Virus record (IMG/VR): IMGVR_UViG_3300029813_000135 | Coordinates: 1 to 43,919 of that record | Direction: 5' to 3' (one strand) | Source: a virus | Length of the DNA stretch: 43,919 nt | Part shown: one piece after another, positions 8,179-14,689 of the stretch | How positions within the stretch are numbered: position 1 is the first letter of the stretch | How the letters are laid out: the number at the start of each line of letters is the position of its first letter | Translations under genes and position numbers: made by a program | Notes under the pieces: model-generated | What the model was told of the DNA's origin: nothing | Databases searched by the model: none | Seen by the model: only the letters and a program-made list of their open reading frames with translations

Positions 8179-8481
8179 TATAGAAATAAAAAGAGGGAGA
8201 GGAGTATATCTTATCTCTCTAATAGAAATACTCTTATATAACATCTCTTCTTATAATAATTATTAGGCCTAATAGATGGCAAGAAAGAATCCCTTATAAT
8301 ACATTTACAAAAGTTACTATAGATATAGATGAGGGTTTATTAAGGATAAGAACAACAAAAGGGGGGTTTAAGGTCTTTTACACGAGTTACATATATATAA
8401 GAATGTATACCCTATAAGATTTTATACCTTATCATTATATTATTATATAATATAGAGAATTATACACTGTAATATTATAAT

Positions 8482-8510
8482 ACTATACTATACTATATAT
8501 ACTATACTAT
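8482..8510. repeat. ACTAT tandem tract
   Basis: Five ACTAT units, three in tandem then two after a 4-base ATAT break, inside a run of almost pure A/T. This is typical of easily melted DNA at origins, though no initiator-binding function can be read from it. Confidence 0.6.
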
Positions 8511-8752
8511 ATAATATATATAAGAGGTATAAAATATTGTAGTATAATTGTAGCAGGATATTATAAATAAAGGTTTATATTTTCTCTTATACCTTACTAA
8601 TAACATTATGATATTATACAGTTATCCTTCTCCAGATTTTACAAGGGTTACTATTGTATAATTGTATGAGGTTATTAATACAATAATACATTGATACAAT
8701 TAAGATTTAACCTGATAAGCTGATATACTTATAAGGCTATAAATATATGCAC

Positions 8753-8892
8753 TATGTAAGGTGTTACATACTCCCAGCCCTTGTAATCAAAGGGTTATCG
8801 GTGTTACTCTAAAAGTATGTAAAGTGTTACACTATGCAAACTCTTGCAATTACTATATTATAATAAAAGTATGTAATGGGTTACATACTTTT
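8753..8892. repeat. Three related palindromes, operator- or iteron-like
   Basis: Site 1: TATGTAA-GGTG-TTACATA (8753-8770). Site 2: TATGTAA-AGTG-TTACACTA (about 8817-8834). Site 3: AAAAGTATGTAA-TGGG-TTACATACTTTT (8865-8892), a perfect 12-bp inverted repeat around TGGG. The sites are 50-65 bp apart and sit just before the early promoter. They look like binding sites for one symmetric protein. Site 3, followed by T, could also work as a weak terminator. Confidence 0.7.
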
Positions 8893-8942
8893 TCAGGGTT
8901 CTCTGGTTTTCTATTGTTAAGAGTGTGGGATTTACAAGGGTT

Positions 8943-8970
8943 TTGACTTTTGGTATGGTTTTTGTATATA
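8943..8970 (+). promoter_or_regulatory. Early promoter
   Basis: TTGACT (8943-8948), 16-base spacer, TATATA (8965-8970), followed by TATATTATAG. An 18-base spacing to an overlapping TATATA is an alternative. It precedes the first plus-strand gene at 9035 and lies 50 bp beyond the last of the three palindromes. Confidence 0.65.
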
Positions 8971-9000
8971 TATATTATAGTTCTTTGATAAACTAATAAT

Positions 9001-9017
9001 TCTATGGGGTTGAATGT
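9001..9017. repeat. 17-bp inverted repeat, left arm
   Basis: TCTATGGGGTTGAATGT. Its exact reverse complement is at 9448-9464. The left arm lies in the 5' leader of the first early transcript, directly before the AAAAGGAG SD of the gene at 9035. Confidence 0.9.
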
Positions 9018-9034
9018 GAAAAGGAGTATTTATA

Positions 9035-9256
9035 ATGTGGAGTATTAAAGTAATAAGACAAAATAATGAAAAAGTGTATCAAGAATATAAGGCTACGGAG
9101 AAAAGAAAAGCAGATAAAATAAGACAATGTATTAGGGACGGTGTAGAGGAATACTTTGATAGTTTCCTATTCCCTTGCGAGGTGAGGTCTTACTTTGAGG
9201 TCAAGCCCATTATAAAGCCTATTCTAAGGCGTATGAAAGAGCAAGGGGTTCTATAA
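9035..9256 (+). CDS. First early protein, unknown function
   Basis: A 73-residue basic protein, first gene of the rightward unit. ATG is preceded by AAAAGGAG. The C-terminal half (EVRSYFEVKPIIKPILRRMKEQGVL) reads like a short helical DNA-contact or winged-helix fragment, but no motif is definite. Early promoter-proximal genes often take over or redirect host functions; nothing in this sequence shows which. Confidence 0.75.
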   Translation: MWSIKVIRQNNEKVYQEYKATEKRKADKIRQCIRDGVEEYFDSFLFPCEVRSYFEVKPIIKPILRRMKEQGVL

Positions 9257-9258
9257 AT

Positions 9259-9435
9259 ATGAAAAATAAAGCGAGAGTGGAGCGTAAAACATTCCGACGG
9301 ACTATGTTACAAGTGCAAAGGGATAATATTAGAGCAAAGCGAGCAATAAGACCCACGAGAGAAGAACAGAAAAGACATCAGCAAGGACGGCAAATTTTGA
9401 TAGACGCTGGTTTAATAGGTATTCCAAGACAGTAA
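9259..9435 (+). CDS. Small, very basic protein
   Basis: A 58-residue open frame (MKNKARVERKTFRRTM...) starting 3 bases after the previous stop. Arg/Lys-rich and Gln-rich, helical, ending 'IDAGLIGIPRQ'. There is no clear SD, so it is probably translated by coupling. Function not recognised; it may bind nucleic acid. Confidence 0.6.
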   Translation: MKNKARVERKTFRRTMLQVQRDNIRAKRAIRPTREEQKRHQQGRQILIDAGLIGIPRQ

Positions 9436-9447
9436 AATCAAAAAAAT

Positions 9448-9464
9448 ACATTCAACCCCATAGA
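9448..9464. repeat. 17-bp inverted repeat, right arm
   Basis: ACATTCAACCCCATAGA, the exact reverse complement of 9001-9017. It lies in the gap after the second early gene, 33 bp before the -35 box of the next promoter. The two arms bracket a two-gene cassette. Confidence 0.9.
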
Positions 9465-9496
9465 CAAAATATTAAGATACTTTACACAACTTACAC

Positions 9497-9524
9497 TTGA
9501 CAAAATGGGAAAGGTTGTTAATAT
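9497..9524 (+). promoter_or_regulatory. Second early promoter
   Basis: TTGACA (9497-9502), 16-base spacer, TAATAT (9519-9524). It precedes the SD GGAGG and ATG of the gene at 9551, and follows a 113-bp gap after the first two genes, so the two-gene cassette and the rest of the early unit can be controlled separately. Confidence 0.65.
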
Positions 9525-9550
9525 AAGACAAATAGACGGAGGCTTAATAA

Positions 9551-9799
9551 ATGGATAAAACAACTAAAGAAGTAAAAGCAATAATGAAAGGATTAAAAAG
9601 GATTGAAACGAAAGTCAAAGCAGTGGGTTTATATCTACCCAAAGGTTATATATACCTTGACTACTCTAAAAAAGAGCAGTATAAGGTTGTTTATTGTCCT
9701 AATAGCGGAGCAAGAAAGGTTTTATACAACGGAGCAAGCAAGGACACAGCAAAGCGGAAGTGTAAGAAGTTTATAAAAGATACAATCAAGGGAGAGTAA
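9551..9799 (+). CDS. Small basic early protein
   Basis: An 82-residue Lys-rich protein behind GGAGG. The centre 'YKVVYCPNSGARKVLYNGASKDTAKRKCKKF' (partly quoted) is beta then helix, reminiscent of small nucleic-acid-binding domains. Its stop overlaps the next ATG. Function not recognised. Confidence 0.75.
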   Translation: MDKTTKEVKAIMKGLKRIETKVKAVGLYLPKGYIYLDYSKKEQYKVVYCPNSGARKVLYNGASKDTAKRKCKKFIKDTIKGE

Positions 9800-9969
9800 T
9801 GATAAAATTATATAAAATTGGGTTTTATGATAGCAATGGTAGTTTATCAGGATACATTGAAACATCAAGAGGGAAAATTTTGATAATAGAGGGAAAAGAA
9901 AAAGCAAGAAAATTCGTATCCTTAATTGATAAAGAATACCAAAATAGGTATAAAATAAAGGGGGTATAA
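9799..9969 (+). CDS. Small early protein
   Basis: A 56-residue frame (MIKLYKIGFYDSNGSL...) whose ATG overlaps the previous TAA (TAATG). Beta-rich then a helix with 'EKARKFVSLIDKEY'. Followed at once by a GGGGG-type SD of the next gene. Function not recognised. Confidence 0.65.
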   Translation: MIKLYKIGFYDSNGSLSGYIETSRGKILIIEGKEKARKFVSLIDKEYQNRYKIKGV

Positions 9970-9971
9970 AA

Positions 9972-10232
9972 ATGAAAACATATAGAATATACACAGAGGA
10001 TAAAAACAAGGACAAGGTTATTGAGTTAGTTTCCAAGTCTTTTGATAGTTTTACTGTTATGAATGGGTTGGGTTATTGGAAAGGTATTCCAGAGAAGGCT
10101 TTGATTATAGACATAGTAGATAAGCGATATTCCTTAAGTCAAGTCAATAACCTATGCGTAGAGATAAAAAAATTGAATAAACAACAAGCGGTATTACTAA
10201 CAGCAACCAAAACTTCAAGGTATATCATATAA
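9972..10232 (+). CDS. Early protein of unknown function
   Basis: An 86-residue protein behind AAGGGGGTATAAAA-ATG. The pattern of short beta strands and helices (MKTYRIYTEDKNKD ... FTVMNGLGYWKGIPEKALIIDIV) resembles small ferredoxin-like domains common among phage hypothetical proteins. No catalytic motif. Confidence 0.75.
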   Translation: MKTYRIYTEDKNKDKVIELVSKSFDSFTVMNGLGYWKGIPEKALIIDIVDKRYSLSQVNNLCVEIKKLNKQQAVLLTATKTSRYII

Positions 10233-10472
10233 ATGACAACCCGTGACAAATGGTATCCCAGACAAAAGCTATCAAACCCTAACACCCCTAAGGGTGCTAT
10301 AATTATAGGAAGTATAGAGCGAGCAAACGGGGTAGTCATTGAAACCTTTTACATAATAGATGGGGAAACATACTATATTGAAAACACGGGGAACGCAATT
10401 CCCCACAAGTTTAACAAAGGGCTTATAGATGAAAACAAATGGGGCAAACACCTAACAGGGGAGGATAAATAA
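10233..10472 (+). CDS. Early protein of unknown function
   Basis: A 79-residue frame that begins directly after the previous stop. Mostly beta-strand composition (AIIIGSIERANGVVIETFYIIDGETYYIENTG). SD is weak, so coupling is likely. No recognised family. Confidence 0.65.
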   Translation: MTTRDKWYPRQKLSNPNTPKGAIIIGSIERANGVVIETFYIIDGETYYIENTGNAIPHKFNKGLIDENKWGKHLTGEDK

Positions 10473-10768
10473 TGACAAATAAAGAAGTAGTGCAAGCGTG
10501 GAAAGATGGAAAGAAGGGAAAAGCGGGAAGCCTAACAACTGATGGCATATATTTATGGAGTTATCACCTTAAAATAGGTATGACGGGGCAAGATGGATAT
10601 AAATATATTGCAAATTATACAGCTCGTGATGACAAAGGTTGTTTTGGATACAAGACAAAGCATTGTTTTGTTTCCCAGACCACTTCTACACATATAGGAC
10701 TTGCACGCAGGGTTGCATATAGCATTGACTTTGATAGTATAATACAAGAGAAAGGGGAGGACAATTGA
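10472..10768 (+). CDS. Early protein of unknown function
   Basis: A 98-residue protein, ATG overlapping the previous TAA behind GGGGAGG. N-terminal 'NKEVVQAWKDGKKGKAGSLTTDGIYLWSYHLKIG' resembles a known type of small phage protein that begins with an 'VxxxWxxxxxA..gsl.tdG..LySY...Ia' pattern, function unknown. Confidence 0.78.
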   Translation: MTNKEVVQAWKDGKKGKAGSLTTDGIYLWSYHLKIGMTGQDGYKYIANYTARDDKGCFGYKTKHCFVSQTTSTHIGLARRVAYSIDFDSIIQEKGEDN

Positions 10769-10959
10769 AACAAATAAAACAGTATAAAGAGATGATAAAA
10801 GACAATGGATATATTCAACGCAATCTTGTCATAAATTTTTTACAGAATGGATGTATAGCAGACTACGAATTGATAGCAGAGATATATAATAACGGTATGG
10901 GTTTAATGGATTATCAAAACCTTCAAACAGCACTTGACGAATTAAAAGAGGAGGCATAG
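10765..10959 (+). CDS. Small early protein, TTG start
   Basis: A 64-residue helical protein starting at TTG that overlaps the previous stop (TTGA), with GGGGAGG 5 bases upstream. 'KDNGYIQRNLVINFLQNGCIADYELIAEIY' looks like a small helical bundle, perhaps helix-turn-helix-like. Function not recognised. Confidence 0.7.
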   Translation: MKQIKQYKEMIKDNGYIQRNLVINFLQNGCIADYELIAEIYNNGMGLMDYQNLQTALDELKEEA

Positions 10960-11142
10960 ATGATGGCAAATTTTACAAAAGCAGGTAGGAAGGCTGACTA
11001 TATTACTATACAAGGAAAAGAATTATTTATCGATGAAAACTTACACGACTATTACACGAAAGAGACGGGAGCGAAAATCCTCTGCGAAAACAATGGAAAA
11101 GAATGGGGATACACCGATGATGGGAAACTAATAAAAACATAA
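10960..11142 (+). CDS. Small early protein
   Basis: A 60-residue protein behind GAGGAGG; either of two tandem ATGs could start it. It contains a beta-rich 'ADYITIQGKELFIDENLHDYYTKETG' segment. No family recognised. Confidence 0.7.
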   Translation: MMANFTKAGRKADYITIQGKELFIDENLHDYYTKETGAKILCENNGKEWGYTDDGKLIKT

Positions 11143-11155
11143 GGGAGGTATAAAA

Positions 11156-11386
11156 TTGAAAGAAATAAAAGACATTATTGTCAAGGGTAGAAAAGGGTGT
11201 AACCTTATTTATGCAAGGATACCTCCAGACAGTAAAATCACAATAGGAAAGAAGGAACTTTATGTTTATCACAAAGATATAATGGGAAAGTATTATAGAC
11301 ATTACAGAATAAAGACAAGGGATATAAAAGAGATACTTATTTTATCAACACTCTACAAGGGAGGTATAGATGGTAGAATTTTATAG
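11156..11386 (+). CDS. Small early protein, TTG start
   Basis: A 76-residue basic protein starting at TTG behind GGGAGG. It overlaps the next gene by 17 bases. Several strands with basic loops (KGRKGCNLIYARIPPDSKITIGKKELYVYHK). Function not recognised. Confidence 0.68.
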   Translation: MKEIKDIIVKGRKGCNLIYARIPPDSKITIGKKELYVYHKDIMGKYYRHYRIKTRDIKEILILSTLYKGGIDGRIL

Positions 11387-12026
11387 AGGATACAAAATCA
11401 AAATAGAACCAGATGAGTTTAACGATGACCCACGAGATTGGGATAATTTGGGGACTATGATATGTTTTCATAAGAGATACGAGTTAGGAGACCCAACTCC
11501 TTTCACCGCTGACGATTTTGCGGGTTGGATTGACCTTGCCAACTACTTGAAAGAAGAGGTGGGGGTAGTTCTAATATTCTCCTTATACCTGTATGACCAT
11601 AGTAGTTTGACTATAAAAATAGGCAATTTCTATGGAATGTTACCAGAAGGACACGCAGAATTTGATAGCGGACAGGTAGGTTATATCTATGTAACTCGAC
11701 AGGACATACTGAAAGCATATCCCAGTTGGAAACACCTAACAGCAGGGCGATTATATCAGGTTACCAAAGTCTTAGAAGCGGAAGTAGATATATATAATAA
11801 ATATCTTAACGGAGAAGTGTATCTAATGACAATCACTAACCTTTCAGGAGACCATATAGAGGATTGTGGAGGTTTTTATGACATAGATGACACCCTTGCA
11901 GAAGGTAGAAATATAATTGACCAAGATATAGCGGGAGTTATGGCAAAGCACATCAAGACAGTGAAAAGTTATATCACGCAGGGTGTTCCCGCAATGTATA
12001 GGAAACCCTGCCCCATAAAAACATAA
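11370..12026 (+). CDS. Conserved phage/plasmid hypothetical protein
   Basis: A 218-residue protein of a type I recognise as widespread in phages and plasmids but without a known role. Characteristic pieces are 'DNLGTMICFHKRYELGD' near residue 27, 'LYLYDHSSLTI' near 73, 'FDSGQVGYIYVT' near 98 and 'LEAEVDIYNKYLNGEVYLM' near 133. GGGAGG precedes the ATG. The fold of these markers is conserved in order and spacing, so the gene is almost certainly functional. It occupies a typical early-operon slot. Confidence 0.9.
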   Translation: MVEFYRGYKIKIEPDEFNDDPRDWDNLGTMICFHKRYELGDPTPFTADDFAGWIDLANYLKEEVGVVLIFSLYLYDHSSLTIKIGNFYGMLPEGHAEFDSGQVGYIYVTRQDILKAYPSWKHLTAGRLYQVTKVLEAEVDIYNKYLNGEVYLMTITNLSGDHIEDCGGFYDIDDTLAEGRNIIDQDIAGVMAKHIKTVKSYITQGVPAMYRKPCPIKT

Positions 12027-12040
12027 ACAGGGAGGGTATA

Positions 12041-12235
12041 ATGATAAAATGTGATTACTGTAACAAGCGGGCAAAGTATAATATAGCAAACACAACACTT
12101 ATTTACGAAATAGATGATGATGATAGTTATACTTTGACAGATGATTATTTGGAAAACGCAGGGGACAGAGTCAATTTACATTTATGTCAACAACATTACG
12201 ATGAATATTGGCAAATGGAAGGCACGGAGGTATAA
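12041..12235 (+). CDS. Small zinc-finger-like protein
   Basis: A 64-residue acidic protein with C-x2-C at residues 4-7 and a later C/H pair (LHLCQQHYDEYW), arranged like a small treble-clef zinc site. ATG behind GGGAGGG. Its TAA overlaps the next ATG. Probably structural zinc binding; target unknown. Confidence 0.75.
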   Translation: MIKCDYCNKRAKYNIANTTLIYEIDDDDSYTLTDDYLENAGDRVNLHLCQQHYDEYWQMEGTEV

Positions 12236-12453
12236 TGGCACATATAACATCAACTAACAGTATATCTAAAGAGAGACAGCAAGCAATAGATATATTAGAA
12301 ACTTTAGGGGAAAGGTTAGAAGAATATAGGCAAGATTTAATTCATATTGTAGGCGATAAACCACTTTATAAAATTTTTGACTGTAAAGATGGCGATACAT
12401 TCTGGTATGATTGTGAAGATGCAATTGTAGAAATTTTAACAAAGGAGGCATAG
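12235..12453 (+). CDS. Small early protein
   Basis: A 72-residue helical acidic protein. A start at 12208 is possible but GGAGG lies 4 bases before the ATG at 12235, so that is chosen. 'ERQQAIDILETLGERLEEYRQDL' forms an amphipathic helix. Function not recognised. Confidence 0.72.
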   Translation: MAHITSTNSISKERQQAIDILETLGERLEEYRQDLIHIVGDKPLYKIFDCKDGDTFWYDCEDAIVEILTKEA

Positions 12454-12609
12454 ATGGATTATATGGATTATAAAATCTTGTGGCTTAAAACAATAGACTA
12501 TTTTAGAACTGCTCGTCAACCAGTCGAATGGACAGCAGAGGAAATAATAGAACTAATGGAAGAACGGGAACTTGCAATGGTTCGAAAACTCTCAGTAGAG
12601 AAGGTGTAA
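12454..12609 (+). CDS. Small early protein
   Basis: A 51-residue frame behind AAAGGAGG with ATG right after the previous TAG. Trp-containing helix (KILWLKTIDYFRTARQ) followed by 'EWTAEEIIELMEERELAMVRK'. Its TAA overlaps the next ATG. Function not recognised. Confidence 0.68.
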   Translation: MDYMDYKILWLKTIDYFRTARQPVEWTAEEIIELMEERELAMVRKLSVEKV

Positions 12610-12758
12610 TGAGAAAGTTTACAATTGTATTATCACGCTTGCAGATTGAAAAATTTAAAGAATATCTCGATGGGGAGATAGACAAGGAAGACATAGAAGG
12701 CAAAATAGATGATGCAGTCCAGCGGTTAGTCGATAACGCCCTTGAATATATAATATAA
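12609..12758 (+). CDS. Small early protein
   Basis: A 49-residue protein coupled to the previous gene by TAATG. A longer frame from 12528 lacks an SD and overlaps the upstream gene, so it is rejected. 'FTIVLSRLQIEKFKEYLDGEIDKEDIEGKIDDAVQRL' suggests a strand then helices. Function not recognised. Confidence 0.66.
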   Translation: MRKFTIVLSRLQIEKFKEYLDGEIDKEDIEGKIDDAVQRLVDNALEYII

Positions 12759-12769
12759 AGGAGGTATAT

Positions 12770-12937
12770 GTGAGAAAATCAGCAACCATATTTATTCTTT
12801 CAGCTATAAACAGTCTTGTTAATAAATGTGATAGAAGTATTGAGTCTGACATAAATATTAATTTATTGAAACAGAAATACGGAACAGGAATCCGTAAAAA
12901 AAAGTCAAAACAAAGGAGGCACAAACGAAAAAAATAA
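12770..12937 (+). CDS. Small basic protein, GTG start
   Basis: A 55-residue frame with GTG 5 bases after AAAGGAGG. N-terminal helix with hydrophobic face, then a very basic tail (GIRKKKSKQRRHKRKK). The end overlaps the start region of the next gene. The basic tail covers that gene's SD and poly-A run, so part of its composition follows from regulatory sequence. Confidence 0.55.
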   Translation: MRKSATIFILSAINSLVNKCDRSIESDININLLKQKYGTGIRKKKSKQRRHKRKK

Positions 12938-13098
12938 AATTTGACGCCTATGATTATGCAGTAATAGCAGACGCTTTAGAATATTATAAAGAACATTGCG
13001 AAGAAGAAGGTATCAGCGATGAAAGAGTGGACAAGTTAGAGCAACACTTTACAGTATTGTGGAGAGAACAATTGGATTTAGAGTTAAAGGAGGGATGA
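12925..13098 (+). CDS. Small acidic protein with ACG start
   Basis: A 57-residue frame KKIKFDAYDYAVIADALEYY... ending in TGA just before the next ATG. AAAGGAGG (12912-12919) and a 5-base spacer lead exactly to ACG (12925-12927). The in-frame stretch back to a TAA at 12895 has no ATG, GTG or TTG, and the first canonical codon downstream (GTG, 34 codons in) would lose more than half of the helical protein. ACG initiation is therefore the best reading. Function not recognised. Confidence 0.68.
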   Translation, partial: TKKIKFDAYDYAVIADALEYYKEHCEEEGISDERVDKLEQHFTVLWREQLDLELKEG

Positions 13099-13311
13099 AT
13101 GGATGAAGATGAGGGTCTTCTTTCTGTAAAAATAATAGAGAGTGTTTACGATGAAGTTATATGTCCAATATGCGGAGATATAGTGGAATGGGAACTTGAA
13201 CCAGACCCAGACAATTTATATTATTTTTGCACACATAAAGAATGTGGCTTAGAGTTTACATTGAGACCTGAGGGGTATTTACTTGAAACGAAAAGAATAG
13301 AGGAGGCATAG
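13099..13311 (+). CDS. Zinc-ribbon-like protein
   Basis: A 70-residue acidic protein with C-x2-C (ICPICG, residues 23-26) and a second C-x4-C (FCTHKECG), spaced as in a zinc ribbon. ATG directly after the previous TGA behind AAAGGAGGG. Likely a small structural zinc protein; partner unknown. Confidence 0.78.
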   Translation: MDEDEGLLSVKIIESVYDEVICPICGDIVEWELEPDPDNLYYFCTHKECGLEFTLRPEGYLLETKRIEEA

Positions 13312-13482
13312 ATGGACGAATTTATTATAATTACTAAAGCAATAAAATATATATATGAACTGATTGATTGTAAAGATAGAGAACCAGACAAAGCATTGAT
13401 TTACAGGAAAATGATTGTGTGTTGTATAACAGAATTAGAAGACATTATAGAAACAAAGGGATATAGTGAGAAGGAGGCTTAA
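13312..13482 (+). CDS. Small early protein
   Basis: A 56-residue helical protein behind GAGGAGG. 'IITKAIKYIYELIDCKDREPDKALIYRKMI' forms two helices. Its TAA is immediately followed, in the same frame, by the ACG proposed to start the next gene. Function not recognised. Confidence 0.7.
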   Translation: MDEFIIITKAIKYIYELIDCKDREPDKALIYRKMIVCCITELEDIIETKGYSEKEA

Positions 13483-13731
13483 ACGTTTAGAGTAAAAATA
13501 TTAAAAGTTTTGGAAAAGATACCACAAGATTTGCTTGACAAGGCTTATTCTGTAAATTTTGGTAGGGCTACAACAGTAAAGATACAGATAGACTACAATA
13601 GTAAGATTGTTAAAAAATATATATTAGATAAAGGTATCACTACTCGTATAAGTGCCAATGGTTTTACTGAATGGTGGTATACAGTCAAGGTAGATGATAC
13701 AGATATACTTATTGAAATAATAATGACATAG
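13483..13731 (+). CDS. Early protein with ACG start
   Basis: An 82-residue frame beginning ACG-TTT-AGA-GTA, directly after an in-frame TAA. AAGGAGG-CTTAA-ACG is the same layout as AGGAGG-CTTAA-ATG of the genes at 16501 and 17116, with C in place of T in the start codon. The first canonical start, TTG at 13510, has no SD and lies 32 bases beyond the GGAGG. The product has an N-terminal 'FRVKILKVLEKIP', then beta strands. Function not recognised. Confidence 0.75.
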   Translation, partial: TFRVKILKVLEKIPQDLLDKAYSVNFGRATTVKIQIDYNSKIVKKYILDKGITTRISANGFTEWWYTVKVDDTDILIEIIMT

Positions 13732-13739
13732 GAGGTTAG

Positions 13740-13892
13740 ATGCTTAAAAAAGAATTAGAAGAAGCGGTAGACATACTCAAAGAGAAACTTGCAAGGTGCG
13801 AAAAGGAATTATTTGCCTCTTGTAATAGGAATACAGAATTGAGGGAAAAATTAATAGATGCGAGAGTTAAACACATCACCCGTAAATGGTAG
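13740..13892 (+). CDS. Small coiled-coil protein
   Basis: A 50-residue, wholly helical protein (MLKKELEEAVDILKEKLARCEKEL...) with heptad spacing over most of its length; ATG behind TAGGAGG. Likely a dimeric coiled coil. Role unknown. Confidence 0.7.
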   Translation: MLKKELEEAVDILKEKLARCEKELFASCNRNTELREKLIDARVKHITRKW

Positions 13893-13901
13893 GAGGTATA
13901 A

Positions 13902-14084
13902 GTGAGATTATATCAAAAACTCCGTGCTTTTAAGGCGGGGAAGAAAGTATATTGCGTTTACATTGAAGGGAAAAGACGCTACTTTTTAGGGACTTCCGAT
14001 ACTCAGGCTGCAAGTAAATTCCATTTTCATAGTGTATATAGAAGACCAGCCATTTATAAACTTTGGTATTTATTAAGGAGGTAA
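13902..14084 (+). CDS. Small very basic protein, GTG start
   Basis: A 60-residue Arg/Lys/Tyr-rich protein behind TAGGAGG. 'AGKKVYCVYIEGKRRYFLGTSDTQAASKFHF' suggests a small beta-sheet with a helix, similar to the arm-type DNA-binding domains of phage recombinases, but nothing catalytic follows. Assignment uncertain. Confidence 0.68.
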   Translation: MRLYQKLRAFKAGKKVYCVYIEGKRRYFLGTSDTQAASKFHFHSVYRRPAIYKLWYLLRR

Positions 14085-14085
14085 T

Positions 14086-14349
14086 ATGAAAAACAAGGCC
14101 ACAGTAAAAATGTTTGTGCAAGATGCGGTTGATTTCTATCTTAGATGGTATAAGAGTTCGACCTCAAAAATTACATTAACGGGCAATTCTCTCATATACG
14201 CCGTCCAAGCAGATATGGGTCGGGTAAACAGATACCCCAGAGACGGAACTATTATGAGAGAGTTAAGAAGTCTTCGAAAAGATGGCTACGATATTGAATG
14301 TATTGACACCCGCAAATCCATATACCGCATAAGCAAACGAGATAATTGA
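14086..14349 (+). CDS. Putative winged-helix protein
   Basis: An 87-residue basic protein behind AAGGAGG. The C-terminal half 'DGTIMRELRSLRKDGYDIECIDTRKSIYRI' has the helix then beta-hairpin pattern of a winged helix, where the wing carries 'KSIYRIS'. A DNA-binding regulator or replication accessory is plausible. It ends the second early block, before the promoter at 14423. Confidence 0.7.
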   Translation: MKNKATVKMFVQDAVDFYLRWYKSSTSKITLTGNSLIYAVQADMGRVNRYPRDGTIMRELRSLRKDGYDIECIDTRKSIYRISKRDN

Positions 14350-14422
14350 GATTTTTATCAGGGTTACTGTAATGACACGTATATACTTATGTAATTACGC
14401 AAAGAAAAACGTCAATACACCC

Positions 14423-14451
14423 TTGACAAATAGGTTGAAAGATGTTATATT
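14423..14451 (+). promoter_or_regulatory. Internal early promoter
   Basis: TTGACA (14423-14428), 17-base spacer, TATATT (14446-14451), then TATAATAGAGG. It lies in a 134-bp gene-free gap. The spacer and downstream bases match the endolysin promoter closely (both contain AAGATGTTAT), which suggests selection on more than the two hexamers. Confidence 0.8.
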
Positions 14452-14483
14452 TATAATAGAGGACAAACAATACAGGAGGTTTT

Positions 14484-14681
14484 ATGAAAATCAATATTAA
14501 CAGAACAGGTGAAATAGCGGTTTCGTTAAAATATTCTGAGGAGTTTCCTGGAGATGCAAATTTAATAGCTGAAAAAGATGGGGAAACAATGTTATTGGCA
14601 ACCATTGAATATGATACAGAAAACATATATTTGTTTCGAGATGGATGCAACAAAGTGGGCTTAGAACCTATCCTTTATTAG
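14484..14681 (+). CDS. Small beta-rich protein
   Basis: A 65-residue protein, first gene of the transcript from the 14423 promoter, behind CAGGAGG. Alternating strands (IAVSLKYSEEFPGDANLIAEKDGETMLLATI). No recognised family. Confidence 0.72.
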   Translation: MKININRTGEIAVSLKYSEEFPGDANLIAEKDGETMLLATIEYDTENIYLFRDGCNKVGLEPILY

Positions 14682-14689
14682 AGGATAAT

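Larger units (their letters stand above)
8041..9034. other. AT-rich divergent control region, likely origin
   Basis: About 1 kb without a convincing gene between the two divergent units. It holds an ACTAT tandem tract (8482-8510), very AT-rich TA runs (8430-8530) suitable for strand opening, a perfect ACTTATCA-4-TGATAAGT palindrome (8159-8178), three related TATGTAA/TTACATA palindromes (8753-8892), and the early promoter (8943). No DnaA-box cluster was evident to me. Together these point to a combined replication origin and promoter-operator region, which is inference. Confidence 0.6.

Noticed and set aside
8761-8946. Open frame of 61 codons in the control region
   Set aside because: No SD, it runs through the palindromes and up to the early promoter -35 box, and its composition is that of the repeats.
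8041-9034. CRISPR array
   Set aside because: Repeated elements are short palindromes and AT tracts with irregular spacing and no spacer-repeat order; no cas genes apart from a generic RecB/Cas4-like nuclease.
12528-12608. Longer frame in front of the gene at 12609
   Set aside because: Overlaps the gene at 12454 in another frame and has no SD, while ATG 12609 is coupled by TAATG.
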